Shown here piece after piece: positions 34,967 through 43,681 of a DNA stretch of 64,000 nt. The number at the start of each line of letters is the position of its first letter. Position 1 is the first letter of the stretch. The DNA is from Thermohalobaculum sediminis. Its GTDB lineage: Bacteria; Pseudomonadota; Alphaproteobacteria; Rhodobacterales; Rhodobacteraceae. The notes under the pieces were generated by a model. It saw only the letters and a list, made by a program, of their open reading frames with translations. It made no database searches and had not been told where the DNA came from. Both the position numbers and the translations under genes were made by a program. The DNA lies in NCBI RefSeq assembly GCF_023487995.1, contig NZ_JAMFKN010000002.1:310001-374000 (forward strand). The letters run 5' to 3'.

Positions 34967-35728
34967 ATGCGCTACGCCCTCACCGACGCCGAGTGGCGTC
35001 TCATCAAACCCACCCTGCCCTGCAAGCCGAGAGGCGTTCCGCGTGTGGATGACCGGAGGGTTCTGAACGGGATATTCTGGGTCTTGAGATCGGGAGCGCC
35101 ATGGCGGGACTTGCCGGAGCGGTACGGCCCCTACACGACCTGCTACAATCGGTTCGTTCGGTGGCGTTTTGCGGGCGTTTGGGATCGTGTCCTGGCTGCA
35201 ATCTCGCGCCGCGACGACGCTGATGTTCAGATGATCGACAGCACGATTGTCCGGGCTCATCAGCACGCCACATGCATCAAACATGGTGTCACCGAGGAAT
35301 TTGGACGTTCCCGCGGAGGACTGACGACCAAAATCCATGCCGTGGTGGACGGGAATGGTTTGCCGCTCAGGTTGGCTCTCGCACCCGGGCATCAACACGA
35401 CAGCTTGAGCGCCACCGCTCTCATCGAGGGACTGCCTGAAGGCGGAATGTTACTAGCCGACAAGGCGTATGACGCGAACGCCATCAGGTCGCTCGTCGCT
35501 TCGCGTGGAGGCTGGGCAAACATCCCGCCACGTCGCAATCGGCGAGATCCGATCTGCTTCAGTCCGTACCTCTATCGGGACCGAAACCTGGTCGAGCGGT
35601 TCTTCAACCGCATCAAGCACTGCCGCCGCATCGCAACGCGGTATGAGAAGCGAGCAGCAAACTTCCTCGCCTTCGTCAAACTCGCGGCAATCCGCCTTTG
35701 GTTGGGTGTTTATGAGTCCACGGCCTAG
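34967..35728 (+). CDS. IS5-family (IS427-like) DDE transposase
   Basis: A 253-residue transposase in one uninterrupted frame. The catalytic triad is Asp91 (MIDSTIVRAH), Asp165 (LADKAYDA) and Glu210 (LVERFFNRIKHCRRIATRYE). The N-terminal TDAEWRLIKP and NGIFWVLRSGAPWRDLP are family landmarks. Many IS427-type elements need a frameshift between two frames; this one does not. The TAG stop codon is made partly by the flanking CTAG duplication. The gene appears intact. Confidence 0.93.
   Translation: MRYALTDAEWRLIKPTLPCKPRGVPRVDDRRVLNGIFWVLRSGAPWRDLPERYGPYTTCYNRFVRWRFAGVWDRVLAAISRRDDADVQMIDSTIVRAHQHATCIKHGVTEEFGRSRGGLTTKIHAVVDGNGLPLRLALAPGHQHDSLSATALIEGLPEGGMLLADKAYDANAIRSLVASRGGWANIPPRRNRRDPICFSPYLYRDRNLVERFFNRIKHCRRIATRYEKRAANFLAFVKLAAIRLWLGVYESTA
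35708..35724 (-). repeat. terminal inverted repeat, right end of transposon
   Basis: The bases gtttatgagtccacggc overlap the 3' end of the transposase gene; their reverse complement matches the left end at 27456-27472 at 16 of 17 positions. Confidence 0.82.
35725..35728. repeat. CTAG target-site duplication, right copy
   Basis: CTAG abutting the right inverted repeat; it also supplies the TAG stop of the transposase gene. Confidence 0.75.
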
Positions 35729-36069
35729 ACCTTGCCCAGGATTATCACCTGACGACCGGCAGACATCTTCAGGTCTATGGAGAGTTGGGCGAACTCTTCG
35801 GGGCGATCACCTACGGCATCAAGCTCCATCGCCCATATGCACAAGGTTCCGATGGCCGCCTCGGCAATGACTTCGTGGAGATCAAGACGATTAGTCCGTT
35901 CAAAGGGAGCGACGAGGTTACCATTAGGCTCGATCGCAACTTCTCGAAACTCTTGATCGTGAAGATCGACGAAGATTTCGAGGTGTCGGGTCGGATGATC
36001 GACCGAAAAGCGCTTCCCAGATCAACGGAGAAGTTTATCCGAGTCTCTTGGGAGTCTCTGGACACGTAA
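35725..36069 (+). pseudogene. 3' half of the gene disrupted by the transposon
   Basis: Reading from the right CTAG: DLAQDYHLTTGRHLQVYGEL, then FGAITYGIKLHRPYAQGSDG, then NDFVEIKTISPF, and ending WESLDT at 36069. No start codon or ribosome site suits an independent gene. Its frame continues exactly from the half at 27243-27455 once the insertion is removed. It is probably no longer expressed as part of a functional protein. Confidence 0.75.
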
Positions 36070-36140
36070 CAAAAACGAGGCATCCACCCCTTCATGCGGA
36101 AACCGCTCTACTCTCTCCGGGTTAGGCTCTTACCTCTCGA

Positions 36141-36479
36141 CTAAAAACAAAACGTGGTGCTGGTCGAAACCCTCCACTTCCTCCCTTCTTGATCCTCTCC
36201 AGCGCTTCCGAACGCGCTCGGCGGTCCGAACGGCATCTTTATTATCGAAGCGTTCTCCTGGGACCAAAAGATGACCACGTAGGTCGAGAAGCCCGTGTAG
36301 GAGTAGCTCTTCGTCGCCCGGTTGAGTTCCGAGCCCTTAGCGATTGTCGCCATCACCCGATATTTTTTCCCAGTGCTCTCGTACTCGGCGCAGACCTCCA
36401 CTCTCTCGGCGGCTACCGCGAAGGGTGTAACTAGTGTAGCGAAAAGAAAAATAAGCCCGCTCGATAGGGCAGTCCGCAT
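36141..36479 (-). CDS. small exported hypothetical protein
   Basis: A 112-residue protein with a cleavable-looking signal (RTALSSGLIFLFATLVTPFA then VAAERVEVC) and a short beta-rich mature part ending in TTFCF. The two Cys residues in the mature protein could form a disulfide. No family recognised. It is the last island gene before the tRNA. Confidence 0.55.
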   Translation of the reverse strand: MRTALSSGLIFLFATLVTPFAVAAERVEVCAEYESTGKKYRVMATIAKGSELNRATKSYSYTGFSTYVVIFWSQENASIIKMPFGPPSAFGSAGEDQEGRKWRVSTSTTFCF

Positions 36480-36804
36480 TTTGGGCTCCTTGATCTTTCT
36501 CGACCGCGCCTTCTCGTGACACAGCGTGGCTGAAGAACGATACTAATAAACTACGGTAGCCTATGGGAGATAAGCGTCGCAAGATCGCCGGCATTGGCTC
36601 CGACAAGCCTCGCACGAGACGTCGAGATGAAGACAGGGCAAAGGCGAGCGCTTCCATGGAGTGGCCAATACGCCCTCCGACAGAAGATCTAGTCGCAAGA
36701 CGATTCACCACTCTCTCGCCGCCACACAATCCGCTTTCTGGCGACATAGTGGTGACACAAAACTCAAAGGGTTTTGGCGTTTTCCACCCAAGCCGTTGAT
36801 TTTG
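36480..36804. other. intergenic, island right end
   Basis: About 325 bases with no credible gene. A 78-residue frame (36563-36799) has no ribosome site or family features. The string tagtggtgacac near 36748 resembles tggtggtgacat near 21673 at the other end of the island, and could be part of the recombination region. Otherwise I see nothing. Confidence 0.4.
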
Positions 36805-36853
36805 TTGGTGAGCGGGGTGGGGATCGAACCCACGACCAGCTGATTAAAAGTCA
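36805..36853 (-). repeat. attachment repeat within intact tRNA-Lys
   Basis: Forty-nine bases identical to 21499-21547, extending from just past the CCA end up to the anticodon stem. The other tRNA half (36854-36880) exists only here, which identifies this as the chromosomal-side junction. Confidence 0.92.
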
Positions 36854-36880
36854 GCTGCTCTACCACTGAGCTACCCGCCC
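36806..36880 (-). tRNA. tRNA-Lys (anticodon TTT)
   Basis: Minus strand, 75 bases: acceptor GGGCGGG pairs with CCCGCTC, the D arm begins GCTC, the anticodon stem-loop is GCTGA CTTTTAA TCAGC, the T arm is GTGGG TTCGATC CCCAC, and CCA is encoded. The anticodon TTT specifies lysine. The 3' half is the integration target of the island. Confidence 0.96.
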
Positions 36881-36995
36881 TTGCCGAACAGGCCCAGCGG
36901 GCCGCGGACGGCGCGGACCCTAGGGCCGGGGCGGGTTCGGGTCAAGGGGCGGGGCGCACTGGTGCAGCGCGGCGTCTGGCGTTATATGCTCGCGC

Positions 36996-37850
36996 ATGAG
37001 CACCGGGAACGACAGCGCGTCTCCGAGCCTCGGCTTTCGCAAGATGCACGGGCTCGGCAACGACTTCGTCATCATCGACGCGCGGGACGCGCGGGGCGAT
37101 GGCGTGACGCCTGCGCTCGCGCGTGCGCTGGGCGACCGGCACCGCGGCGTGGGGTTCGATCAGCTCGCGGTGATCCGCGGCGCCGAGGGGGCCGATGCAA
37201 GCGTCGAGTTCTGGAACGCCGATGGGACGATGGCGGGCGCCTGCGGGAATGCGACGCGCTGCGTGGCACATCTGCTGATGGCCGAGACCGGACGGGCCGA
37301 CACCGCCATGCTGACCGGGAACGGGCGGCTCGGCGCCATCCGGCTGCCCGACGGCCGGGTGACGGTCGACATGGGGCCGGCACGCACCGGCTGGCGCGAG
37401 ATCCCGCTGGCCGAGGCCTGCGACACGGTGAGCCTGCCGCTCGACGGCGCGCCGGGCGGGGTCAGCATGGGCAATCCGCACTGCGTCTTCTTCGTGCCAA
37501 ACGTGGCGGCCATCGACCTTGCCGCCATCGGGCCGCGGATCGAGCATCACCCCCTGTTCCCCGAGCGCACGAATGTCGAGTTCGCCGAAGTGCGAAGCCG
37601 CGACAACCTGCGCCTGAGGGTCTGGGAGCGGGGCACGGGGATCACGCTGGCCTGCGGCTCGGGCGCCTGCGCGACGGTCGTGGCGGGCGTGCGCAAGGGG
37701 CTCCTCGACCGGCGGGTCACGATCGAGCTCGACGGCGGCGAACTCGAGCTCGAATGGCGCGATGACGGGCATGTGCTAATGACCGGCCCGGTGTCGGAGG
37801 TCTTCGAGGGGCGCCTCTCGCCCGCCTTCCTCGCCGGGGTGGGGGCATGA
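36996..37850 (+). CDS. dapF: diaminopimelate epimerase
   Basis: A 284-residue enzyme of lysine and peptidoglycan precursor synthesis, interconverting LL- and meso-diaminopimelate. The two catalytic cysteines are Cys83 ([11 protein letters not shown]) and Cys220 ([10 protein letters not shown]). The N-terminal [13 protein letters not shown] block is the family signature, and the length is normal. It overlaps mtaB by four bases (ATGA), the first step of a dapF-mtaB-ftsY unit. Confidence 0.97.
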   Translation: MSTGNDSASPSLGFRKMHGLGNDFVIIDARDARGDGVTPALARALGDRHRGVGFDQLAVIRGAEGADASVEFWNADGTMAGACGNATRCVAHLLMAETGRADTAMLTGNGRLGAIRLPDGRVTVDMGPARTGWREIPLAEACDTVSLPLDGAPGGVSMGNPHCVFFVPNVAAIDLAAIGPRIEHHPLFPERTNVEFAEVRSRDNLRLRVWERGTGITLACGSGACATVVAGVRKGLLDRRVTIELDGGELELEWRDDGHVLMTGPVSEVFEGRLSPAFLAGVGA

Positions 37851-39118
37851 GCGCGCGCCCGCCCGTCTTCGTCACCTTCGGCTGCCGGCTCAACGCCTAC
37901 GAGACCCAGGCGATGACCGATCTCGCGGCCGAGGCGGGGCTCGGCGACGCGGTGGTCGTCAACACCTGCGCCGTGACCGCCGAGGCGGTGCGTCAGGCGC
38001 GCCAGCAGATCCGCAAGCTGAGGCGAGAGAACCCCGACGCCACGCTGATCGTCACCGGCTGCGCCGCGCAGACCGAGGCCCAGACCTTCGCCGCAATGCC
38101 CGAGGTCGACCGGGTGATCGGCAACCTCGAGAAGATGCGGGGCGAGACCTGGCGCGCGCTCGCGACCCCCGACTTCGTGGGCCGCACCGAGCGGGTGCAG
38201 GTGGACGACATCCTGTCGGCGCGCGAGACCGCGGGGCACCTGATCGACGGCTTCGGCACGCGGGCGCGGGCCTATGTGCAGGTGCAGAACGGCTGCGACC
38301 ATCGCTGCACCTTCTGCATCATCCCCTATGGCCGGGGAAATTCCCGCTCGGTGCCGGCGGGGGTGGTGGTCGAGCAGATCCGGCGGCTGGTGGATCGGGG
38401 CTTTGCCGAAGTGGTGCTGACCGGGGTCGACCTCACATCCTGGGGCGGCGACCTGCCGGGGCGACCTCCGCTGGGGGATCTGGTGCAGCGGATTCTCAGG
38501 ATGGTGCCCGACCTCGCCCGGCTGAGGATCTCGTCGATCGATTCCGTCGAGGCGGACGCGGCGCTGGTGGATGCCATGGCATCCGAGGCACGGTTGATGC
38601 CGCATCTGCATCTCAGCCTGCAGGCAGGCGACGACATGATCCTCAAGCGCATGAAGCGGCGCCACCTGCGTGAAGACGCGATCCGCTTCTGCGAGGAGAT
38701 GCGGGCGCGGCGGCCGGACATCGTCTTTGGCGCCGACATCATCGCGGGCTTCCCGACCGAGACCGATGGCATGTTCGAGAACTCGCTCAGGCTGGTGGAG
38801 GAGTGCGGGCTGACCTGGCTGCATGTCTTCCCCTACTCGGCCCGCAAGGGCACGCCGGCCGCGCGGATGCCGCAGGTGCCGAGGGCGCTGCGGGCCGAGC
38901 GCGCGGCGCGTCTGCGGGCGGCAGGGGCCGAGCGGGTGGCGGCCTATCTCGCGGGCCGCATCGGCGCGACCGAGCGGGTGCTGATGGAGCGCCCGCGGCT
39001 TGGCCGGACCGAGGGCTTTGCCGAGGTCGCCTTCGCCGCCGACCAGCCGGTCGGCGAGATCGTGAGCGCAGAGATCGCGGGCGCCGACGGCGAGACGGAG
39101 CGGCTGTCGGCCGCCTGA
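37847..39118 (+). CDS. mtaB: tRNA N6-threonylcarbamoyladenosine methylthiotransferase
   Basis: A 423-residue radical SAM methylthiotransferase. The N-terminal UPF0004 domain has [15 protein letters not shown] and VTGCAAQTE (three cluster cysteines). The radical SAM motif is CDHRCTFC (C-x3-C-x2-C) followed by [10 protein letters not shown], and the C-terminus fits a TRAM domain. It thiolates t6A37 in ANN-decoding tRNAs, which include the tRNA-Lys encoded next door. The start overlaps dapF. Confidence 0.94.
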   Translation: MSARPPVFVTFGCRLNAYETQAMTDLAAEAGLGDAVVVNTCAVTAEAVRQARQQIRKLRRENPDATLIVTGCAAQTEAQTFAAMPEVDRVIGNLEKMRGETWRALATPDFVGRTERVQVDDILSARETAGHLIDGFGTRARAYVQVQNGCDHRCTFCIIPYGRGNSRSVPAGVVVEQIRRLVDRGFAEVVLTGVDLTSWGGDLPGRPPLGDLVQRILRMVPDLARLRISSIDSVEADAALVDAMASEARLMPHLHLSLQAGDDMILKRMKRRHLREDAIRFCEEMRARRPDIVFGADIIAGFPTETDGMFENSLRLVEECGLTWLHVFPYSARKGTPAARMPQVPRALRAERAARLRAAGAERVAAYLAGRIGATERVLMERPRLGRTEGFAEVAFAADQPVGEIVSAEIAGADGETERLSAA

Positions 39119-39248
39119 GCCGCGAGCCTCGCGGCGGTGCCGGGGAGCGCATCGACCGGGGTCCTTTCGACAACGTGGCGCCCCCGCCGCCTTTTCTCGG
39201 CGGCGCGAAAACGTTAAGGGACGTGCAGAACCCAAACGAGGCGGCCCG

Positions 39249-40379
39249 ATGTCCTTCTTCAAGAAGATGAAAGAGCGGCTCTTCAAGTCGTCGTCGAAGC
39301 TCGACGAAGGCATCGGGGCGCTGGTCGAGGAAGGCGGGACGGCCGAGCCCGAGGCCCGCGCCCAGGCGCCTGTCGCGCTGGCCGTTGCACCGGCCGAAGC
39401 GCCGGGGAAGGAGCGGGTCGGCGGGCCCGAGCCCGCGGAGGCCGTCTCCGGCGCCGAGGCGCCGCGAGCCGGGACCGATGCGGCGGCGCCGCAACCACGG
39501 CCCGGCCTCATCGCCCGCGCCTTCGGGGCGAAGTCGGCCGAGGCCAGGCGGGTTCTGGACGACGCCATGCTCGAGAGCCTCGAGGAGGTGCTGATCCAGG
39601 CCGACATGGGGGTCGAGACCTCGATAAAGCTCTCGGCCCGGCTTGCCGAGAAGCACTTCGGTCGGCGCGTCGGCGCGGGCGAGATCAAGGCGGCGCTGGC
39701 GGGCGAGATCGCGGCGATCCTCGCGCCGGTGGCAAAGCCCCTGCCGATCTACGCGAGGCGCCCGCAGGTGGTGCTGGTGGTGGGCGTCAACGGGTCGGGC
39801 AAGACCACGACCATCGGCAAGCTCGCCTCGCAGTTGCGCGCGGCGGGCAAATCGGTGGTGATCGCCGCCGGCGACACCTTCCGCGCCGCCGCCGTCGAGC
39901 AGTTGCAGGTCTGGGGCAAGCGCGCGGGCGTGCCGGTGATGACCGCGCCGCAGGGCTCGGACCCCGCCTCGCTGGCCTTCGAGGCGATGGAACGGGCCGA
40001 GCGCGAGGGCGCCGACATGCTGCTGATCGACACAGCGGGCCGGCTGCAGAACCGTCAGGACCTGATGGAGGAACTGGCCAAGATTGTCCGCGTGATCCGC
40101 AAGAAGGACGCGGAGGCGCCGCACAACACGGTGCTGGTGCTCGACGCCACGACGGGGCAGAACGCGCTGAGCCAGGTCGAGATCTTCCGCAAGATCGCGG
40201 ATGTCTCGGGACTGGTGATGACCAAGCTCGACGGCACCGCAAAGGGTGGCGTGCTGGTCGCGCTGGCCGACCGCTTCGGGCTGCCGATCCACGCGATCGG
40301 CGTGGGCGAGGGGATTGACGACCTCGCGCCCTTCGAGCCCGACGAGTTCGCCCGCGCGCTGACCGGCCTCGGCGACTGA
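39249..40379 (+). CDS. ftsY: signal recognition particle receptor FtsY
   Basis: A 376-residue SRP GTPase receptor. It has a basic N-terminus (SFFKKMKERLFKSSSK), an acidic/Ala-rich A region to about residue 85, then the NG domain with GVNGSGKTTTIGKLA, DTFRAAAVEQL, DTAGRLQN and TKLDGTAKGG. It targets ribosome-nascent chains to the membrane. It lies 130 bases after mtaB. Confidence 0.97.
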   Translation: MSFFKKMKERLFKSSSKLDEGIGALVEEGGTAEPEARAQAPVALAVAPAEAPGKERVGGPEPAEAVSGAEAPRAGTDAAAPQPRPGLIARAFGAKSAEARRVLDDAMLESLEEVLIQADMGVETSIKLSARLAEKHFGRRVGAGEIKAALAGEIAAILAPVAKPLPIYARRPQVVLVVGVNGSGKTTTIGKLASQLRAAGKSVVIAAGDTFRAAAVEQLQVWGKRAGVPVMTAPQGSDPASLAFEAMERAEREGADMLLIDTAGRLQNRQDLMEELAKIVRVIRKKDAEAPHNTVLVLDATTGQNALSQVEIFRKIADVSGLVMTKLDGTAKGGVLVALADRFGLPIHAIGVGEGIDDLAPFEPDEFARALTGLGD

Positions 40380-40389
40380 GGGGGCGGCG

Positions 40390-41295
40390 GTGGGGCAGCG
40401 GGCGGTCCTGAGGTCTCTGGGCGCGCTGTTCCTGCTGCTGATCGTCGCCGCGGGCGCGATGGCGGTGATGCCGCCCGCCTGGATCGCGGCGCCGCCGTCC
40501 GAGGACCGGCGCTCGATGATGGCTTCGGGCTTCGTCAACGACCATGCCGATGTCGCCCCTTGGACCTGGTGGTGGTCGGACCGGCTGGCCTTGCGCGTCG
40601 ATCACCCGGCCGAGACCAACATCATCATCTGGAACCATCACACCGAGGCGATGGAGGGCCCGCCCTCCTGCCTCGGCTCGCTCTACTTCCCGCCGCCGGC
40701 GATCATCCGGCTGGAGCGCATCGGCCGCACGCGGGTGTATTACCTCTGCACCCGCTCGACCCAGAAGCCTGGAACGCCGCATTTCGCCCTGCAACGGCGC
40801 GACGAGATCCTGGCGCTGGTCGCGCGTTTCCGGGCGCTGGGTGTGCCGGCGGGACGGATCTTCGTGGCGGGGCAGTCCGGCGGCTCCTGCGCCTCGCTGA
40901 TGGCGCTGGGCGCGGCGCCCGAGGCGATGAACGCCGGCATCCTCTTCGCCCCCGCCTGCTTCGGCCGCGGCGAGGGGATGATGCGCGGCGAGGGCATCGG
41001 AGAGGGCGAGCAGGCCGCGCTATGGGGGCAAATGACGGCGGCGGAGCGCATCACCGGGCTTCTGGTCGCCTTCAGCAACGATGCCTGGAACCGGCCCGAT
41101 CAGCTTGGTTTCCTGACCGCCCGCTTCCCCGAGAGCCTGCGCCTGGTGACCCCCGGTTGCGGCGCGGATCACTCGGGCGCCTTCCACGGCTGCGGCGTCG
41201 AGGCGGTGGCCGCCGCCGTCGAGGCCTATTTCCGCGAGCGGCTGGCCGCGGCGGGGTTCGCGGTGCCGGGGCAGGGCGACGGGGGTCGTTCGTGA
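40390..41295 (+). CDS. exported alpha/beta-hydrolase-like protein
   Basis: A 301-residue protein from GTG 40390, ten bases after ftsY. It has an N-terminal hydrophobic signal or anchor (GALFLLLIVAAGAMAVMPPA) and a nucleophile elbow-like GQSGGSCASLMAL. A late GADHSGAFHGCG could supply the His. This suggests a hydrolase fold without a known substrate. Its end overlaps the EamA gene (GTGA). Confidence 0.65.
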   Translation: MGQRAVLRSLGALFLLLIVAAGAMAVMPPAWIAAPPSEDRRSMMASGFVNDHADVAPWTWWWSDRLALRVDHPAETNIIIWNHHTEAMEGPPSCLGSLYFPPPAIIRLERIGRTRVYYLCTRSTQKPGTPHFALQRRDEILALVARFRALGVPAGRIFVAGQSGGSCASLMALGAAPEAMNAGILFAPACFGRGEGMMRGEGIGEGEQAALWGQMTAAERITGLLVAFSNDAWNRPDQLGFLTARFPESLRLVTPGCGADHSGAFHGCGVEAVAAAVEAYFRERLAAAGFAVPGQGDGGRS

Positions 41296-42206
41296 GCGAG
41301 ATGATCGTGACCATGGCGGGCACGCCCGAAGGTGGCGTGCTGGCGCTGGCGCTGGCGCTTCTGTCGGCCTTCGCGCACGCGACCTTCGGGGCGATCAACA
41401 AGGGGGGCGCCGACCCCTACCTGAACCGCGGCGCGATCAACGCGGCCTATTCGCTGATGGCGATGCCGTTTGCCTTCTTCGTCTTTCCGCTGCCCTCGGC
41501 CGCGGTCTGGCAGGTGCTGGCGCTGACCTACCTCATCCACCTGCTCTATGAATGGTTGCAGAGCACGGCCTTCCACAAGGGCGATTTCACCCTCGTCTAT
41601 CCGATCGCGCGCGGCACGGGTCCGCTGGCGACGGCGGTGGGGGCGGTGTTCATCTTCGGCGAGCGGCTGGGGCCGGTGCAATGGGCGGGACTCGCGCTGC
41701 TGTCTGCCTCGATCTGGGGGCTCGCGGCGGCGAACCTGAGGGCGCGCCGCGTCGACATCGCGGCGCTGCACGGCCTGAGGCAGGCGATCGGGGTCGCGCT
41801 GATGACCGGCGGCATGATCGCGGTCTACACCATCGTCGACGCCTATGGCATCCGGCTGGCCGAGAACCCCTTCACCTTCCTCGCCTGGTTTTTCGTGCTG
41901 GGCGGCTTCGGCTTTCCCTTCGTTGCGCTCCACCGCTGGCGGACCATGCCGCCCGAGCGGCGTCCCGAGCCCTTCGACCTGGCGGTGCGCGGCGTGTTCG
42001 GCGCGATCATCGCCTTCGTCAGCTTCGGCGCGATCATGCTGGCCACCCGGCTCGACAAGGTGGGGGAGGCGGCGGCGCTGAGGGAGACCTCGATCATCTT
42101 CGCCACCGCCATCGGCGTGCTGGTGTTCCGCGAGCGCATCGATGCGCTGCGGCTGGGGCTGATCGGGCTGATCGCCACGGGCGCGATGCTGGTCGAGTTC
42201 GGCTGA
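41292..42206 (+). CDS. EamA/DMT-family transporter
   Basis: A 304-residue, ten-helix drug/metabolite-type transporter with the internal duplication expected of EamA proteins: first half to about residue 145, second half from GLRQAIGVALMTGG. YPIARGTGPLATAVGAVFIF is the family-typical end of the first repeat. Start at GTG 41292 (or ATG 41301). Substrate unknown. Confidence 0.82.
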   Translation: MSEMIVTMAGTPEGGVLALALALLSAFAHATFGAINKGGADPYLNRGAINAAYSLMAMPFAFFVFPLPSAAVWQVLALTYLIHLLYEWLQSTAFHKGDFTLVYPIARGTGPLATAVGAVFIFGERLGPVQWAGLALLSASIWGLAAANLRARRVDIAALHGLRQAIGVALMTGGMIAVYTIVDAYGIRLAENPFTFLAWFFVLGGFGFPFVALHRWRTMPPERRPEPFDLAVRGVFGAIIAFVSFGAIMLATRLDKVGEAAALRETSIIFATAIGVLVFRERIDALRLGLIGLIATGAMLVEFG

Positions 42207-42260
42207 ACAAGCTGTCGCGGGGTGGGTGACATGCGGCCACGGCGCCGCTACATCTGGCCC

Positions 42261-42917
42261 ATGACCGCCGAGACCCGGACACCCGCCGAACCGTCGTCCT
42301 TCCTCAAGCTTGCGCTCGAACTCGGGCCGCTCGTGGTGTTCTTCCTCGTGTTCCGCTACGGGCGCGAACTTCTGGACATCGGGCCGCTGCACGACCTGAT
42401 GGCGCGCGCCACCGGCGAGGCGGCGCTGGCCTCGGCGTCGGGGCCGCTGTTCGTCGCCACGGCGGCCTTCATGGTGGCGATCGCGGCGTCGCTTGCGGCC
42501 TCGTGGTGGCTGACCCGCCGGCTGCCGCGGATGGCGGTGGTCACGGGCGTGGTCGTCGCGGTGTTCGGCGGGCTGACGCTGTGGCTGCAGGACGAGACCT
42601 TCATCAAGATGAAGCCCACCATCGTGAACGGCCTCTTCGCCATCGCGCTGGGCATCGGGCTGATGCAGGGGCGCAGCTACATCAAGTACCTGATGGGCGA
42701 GGCGATCCCGATGGACGACCGCGGCTGGATGATCTTCACCCGGCGCTGGGCGGTGTTCTTCCTGTTCATGGCGCTCTTGAACGAGGCGGTCTGGCGCACG
42801 CAGACGACCGAGTTCTGGGTGAGCTTCAAGACCTTCGGCAACCTGCCGCTGACCATGGGGTTCACCGCCCTGCAACTGCCGCTGCTCAGGCGCCACATGA
42901 TCGAGGAGCGCGGCTGA
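42261..42917 (+). CDS. yciB: inner-membrane protein YciB / septation protein A
   Basis: A 218-residue polytopic protein with family blocks KLALELGPLVVFFLVFRYG, FIKMKPTIVNGLFA and GWMIFTRRWAVFFLFMALLN, then NEAVWR. YciB (IspZ) is linked to cell envelope and septum integrity. I used ATG 42261; a start 39 bases upstream is possible. Confidence 0.92.
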   Translation: MTAETRTPAEPSSFLKLALELGPLVVFFLVFRYGRELLDIGPLHDLMARATGEAALASASGPLFVATAAFMVAIAASLAASWWLTRRLPRMAVVTGVVVAVFGGLTLWLQDETFIKMKPTIVNGLFAIALGIGLMQGRSYIKYLMGEAIPMDDRGWMIFTRRWAVFFLFMALLNEAVWRTQTTEFWVSFKTFGNLPLTMGFTALQLPLLRRHMIEERG

Positions 42918-42960
42918 GATCCCGCTTGCCGCTGCGCCCGCGGGCGGTAGGCTCGGCGGC

Positions 42961-43674
42961 ATGGACGAAATCGCGCGCGCAATCCTCTACGGCCTGCTGG
43001 TGGGGCTGACGATCCCGCTGGGCGGGGCGCTCGGGCGCATTCCCGGCTTTCAGCGGAAGTGGCTGGAGCAGGAGGTGCGCCACAGCGTCATCGCCTTCGG
43101 GGGCGGCGTACTGGTTGCCGCGGTCGCCCTGGTGCTGGTCCCCGAGGCGATGGAGGTGCTGCCGCTCTGGCTCGCGCTTGCGGCCTTCGGGGGCGGAGGC
43201 CTCCTGTTCGCGGCGATCGAGCGGGGGCATCGCGGGCGCGGCGGGTCGCACGCGCAGTTCATCGCGATGCTCGCCGACTTCCTGCCCGAGGCGCTGGCGC
43301 TCGGCGCCTTCCTCGCCACTGGCTCGCCCGAGGTCGGGCTGCTGGCGGTGCTGATCGCCGTCCAGAACCTGCCCGAGGCGTTCAACGCCTGGCGCGAGCT
43401 GCGGGCGGACGGGCGGCTTTCGGCCCGGCGCATCATGGTGCTGTTCTTCTGCCTCGCGGCGCTGGGGCCGGTCGCCGTGCTCGCGGGCCTGCTGCTGCTG
43501 TCGGGGCTGCCGGTCGTGACCGGGGCGATCATGATGGCCGCGGCGGGCGGCATCCTGTTCCTGATGTTCCAGGACATCGCTGTGCAGGCGCATCTGCGCA
43601 ACGCTCAGGCGCCCTCGCTCGCGGCACTCGGCGGGTTCGCGGTGGGGATCGTCGGGCAGGCGCTGACCGGCTGA
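42961..43674 (+). CDS. ZIP-family metal transporter-like protein
   Basis: A 237-residue protein with about seven transmembrane helices. The two ZIP metal-binding helices appear as ADFLPEALALGAF and IAVQNLPEAFNAW, although the usual His of the first (HNxPEG) is replaced by Asp-Phe. It probably moves divalent cations. It is convergent with ccmG, seven bases apart. Confidence 0.78.
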   Translation: MDEIARAILYGLLVGLTIPLGGALGRIPGFQRKWLEQEVRHSVIAFGGGVLVAAVALVLVPEAMEVLPLWLALAAFGGGGLLFAAIERGHRGRGGSHAQFIAMLADFLPEALALGAFLATGSPEVGLLAVLIAVQNLPEAFNAWRELRADGRLSARRIMVLFFCLAALGPVAVLAGLLLLSGLPVVTGAIMMAAAGGILFLMFQDIAVQAHLRNAQAPSLAALGGFAVGIVGQALTG

Positions 43675-43681
43675 GCCAGCC

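Larger units (their letters stand above)
27456..35724. mobile_element. IS5-family (IS427-like) transposon with signalling/channel cargo, 8.27 kb
   Basis: Evidence for a single mobile unit: 17-bp terminal inverted repeats (16/17), a CTAG duplication, and exact in-frame restoration of the interrupted host gene when the unit and one CTAG are removed. The right end holds one intact DDE transposase on the plus strand; the remaining 7.4 kb holds five genes, all on the minus strand. There is no second transposase and no clear left inverted repeat close upstream of the transposase. The cargo has visibly lower GC than the flanking chromosome. Confidence 0.8.
21499..36853. mobile_element. genomic island integrated in tRNA-Lys(TTT)
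   Basis: Bounded by the two 49-bp direct repeats and carrying a tyrosine integrase directly inside one end. The intact tRNA remains at the right boundary, next to dapF. Content: integrase, unknown gene, HTH/AlpA-like gene, two small unknown genes, DUF3631-type ATPase, two phage-like genes, nuclease-like gene, a broken gene carrying an 8.27-kb transposon, and a small secreted protein. No structural phage genes or conjugation genes are visible, so it resembles a phage-satellite-like or integrative element of modest size. Confidence 0.88.

Noticed and set aside
36563-36799. 78-residue frame at the right end of the island
   Set aside because: No ribosome site or family features, and it runs into the attachment region.
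39189-39216. hairpin between mtaB and ftsY (ccgccg...cggcgg)
   Set aside because: The stem is short and no T-run follows on the plus strand, so a terminator call is not supported.
37547-39688. 713-residue minus-strand frame opposite dapF-mtaB-ftsY
   Set aside because: It covers three confirmed genes on the other strand and has no domain features.
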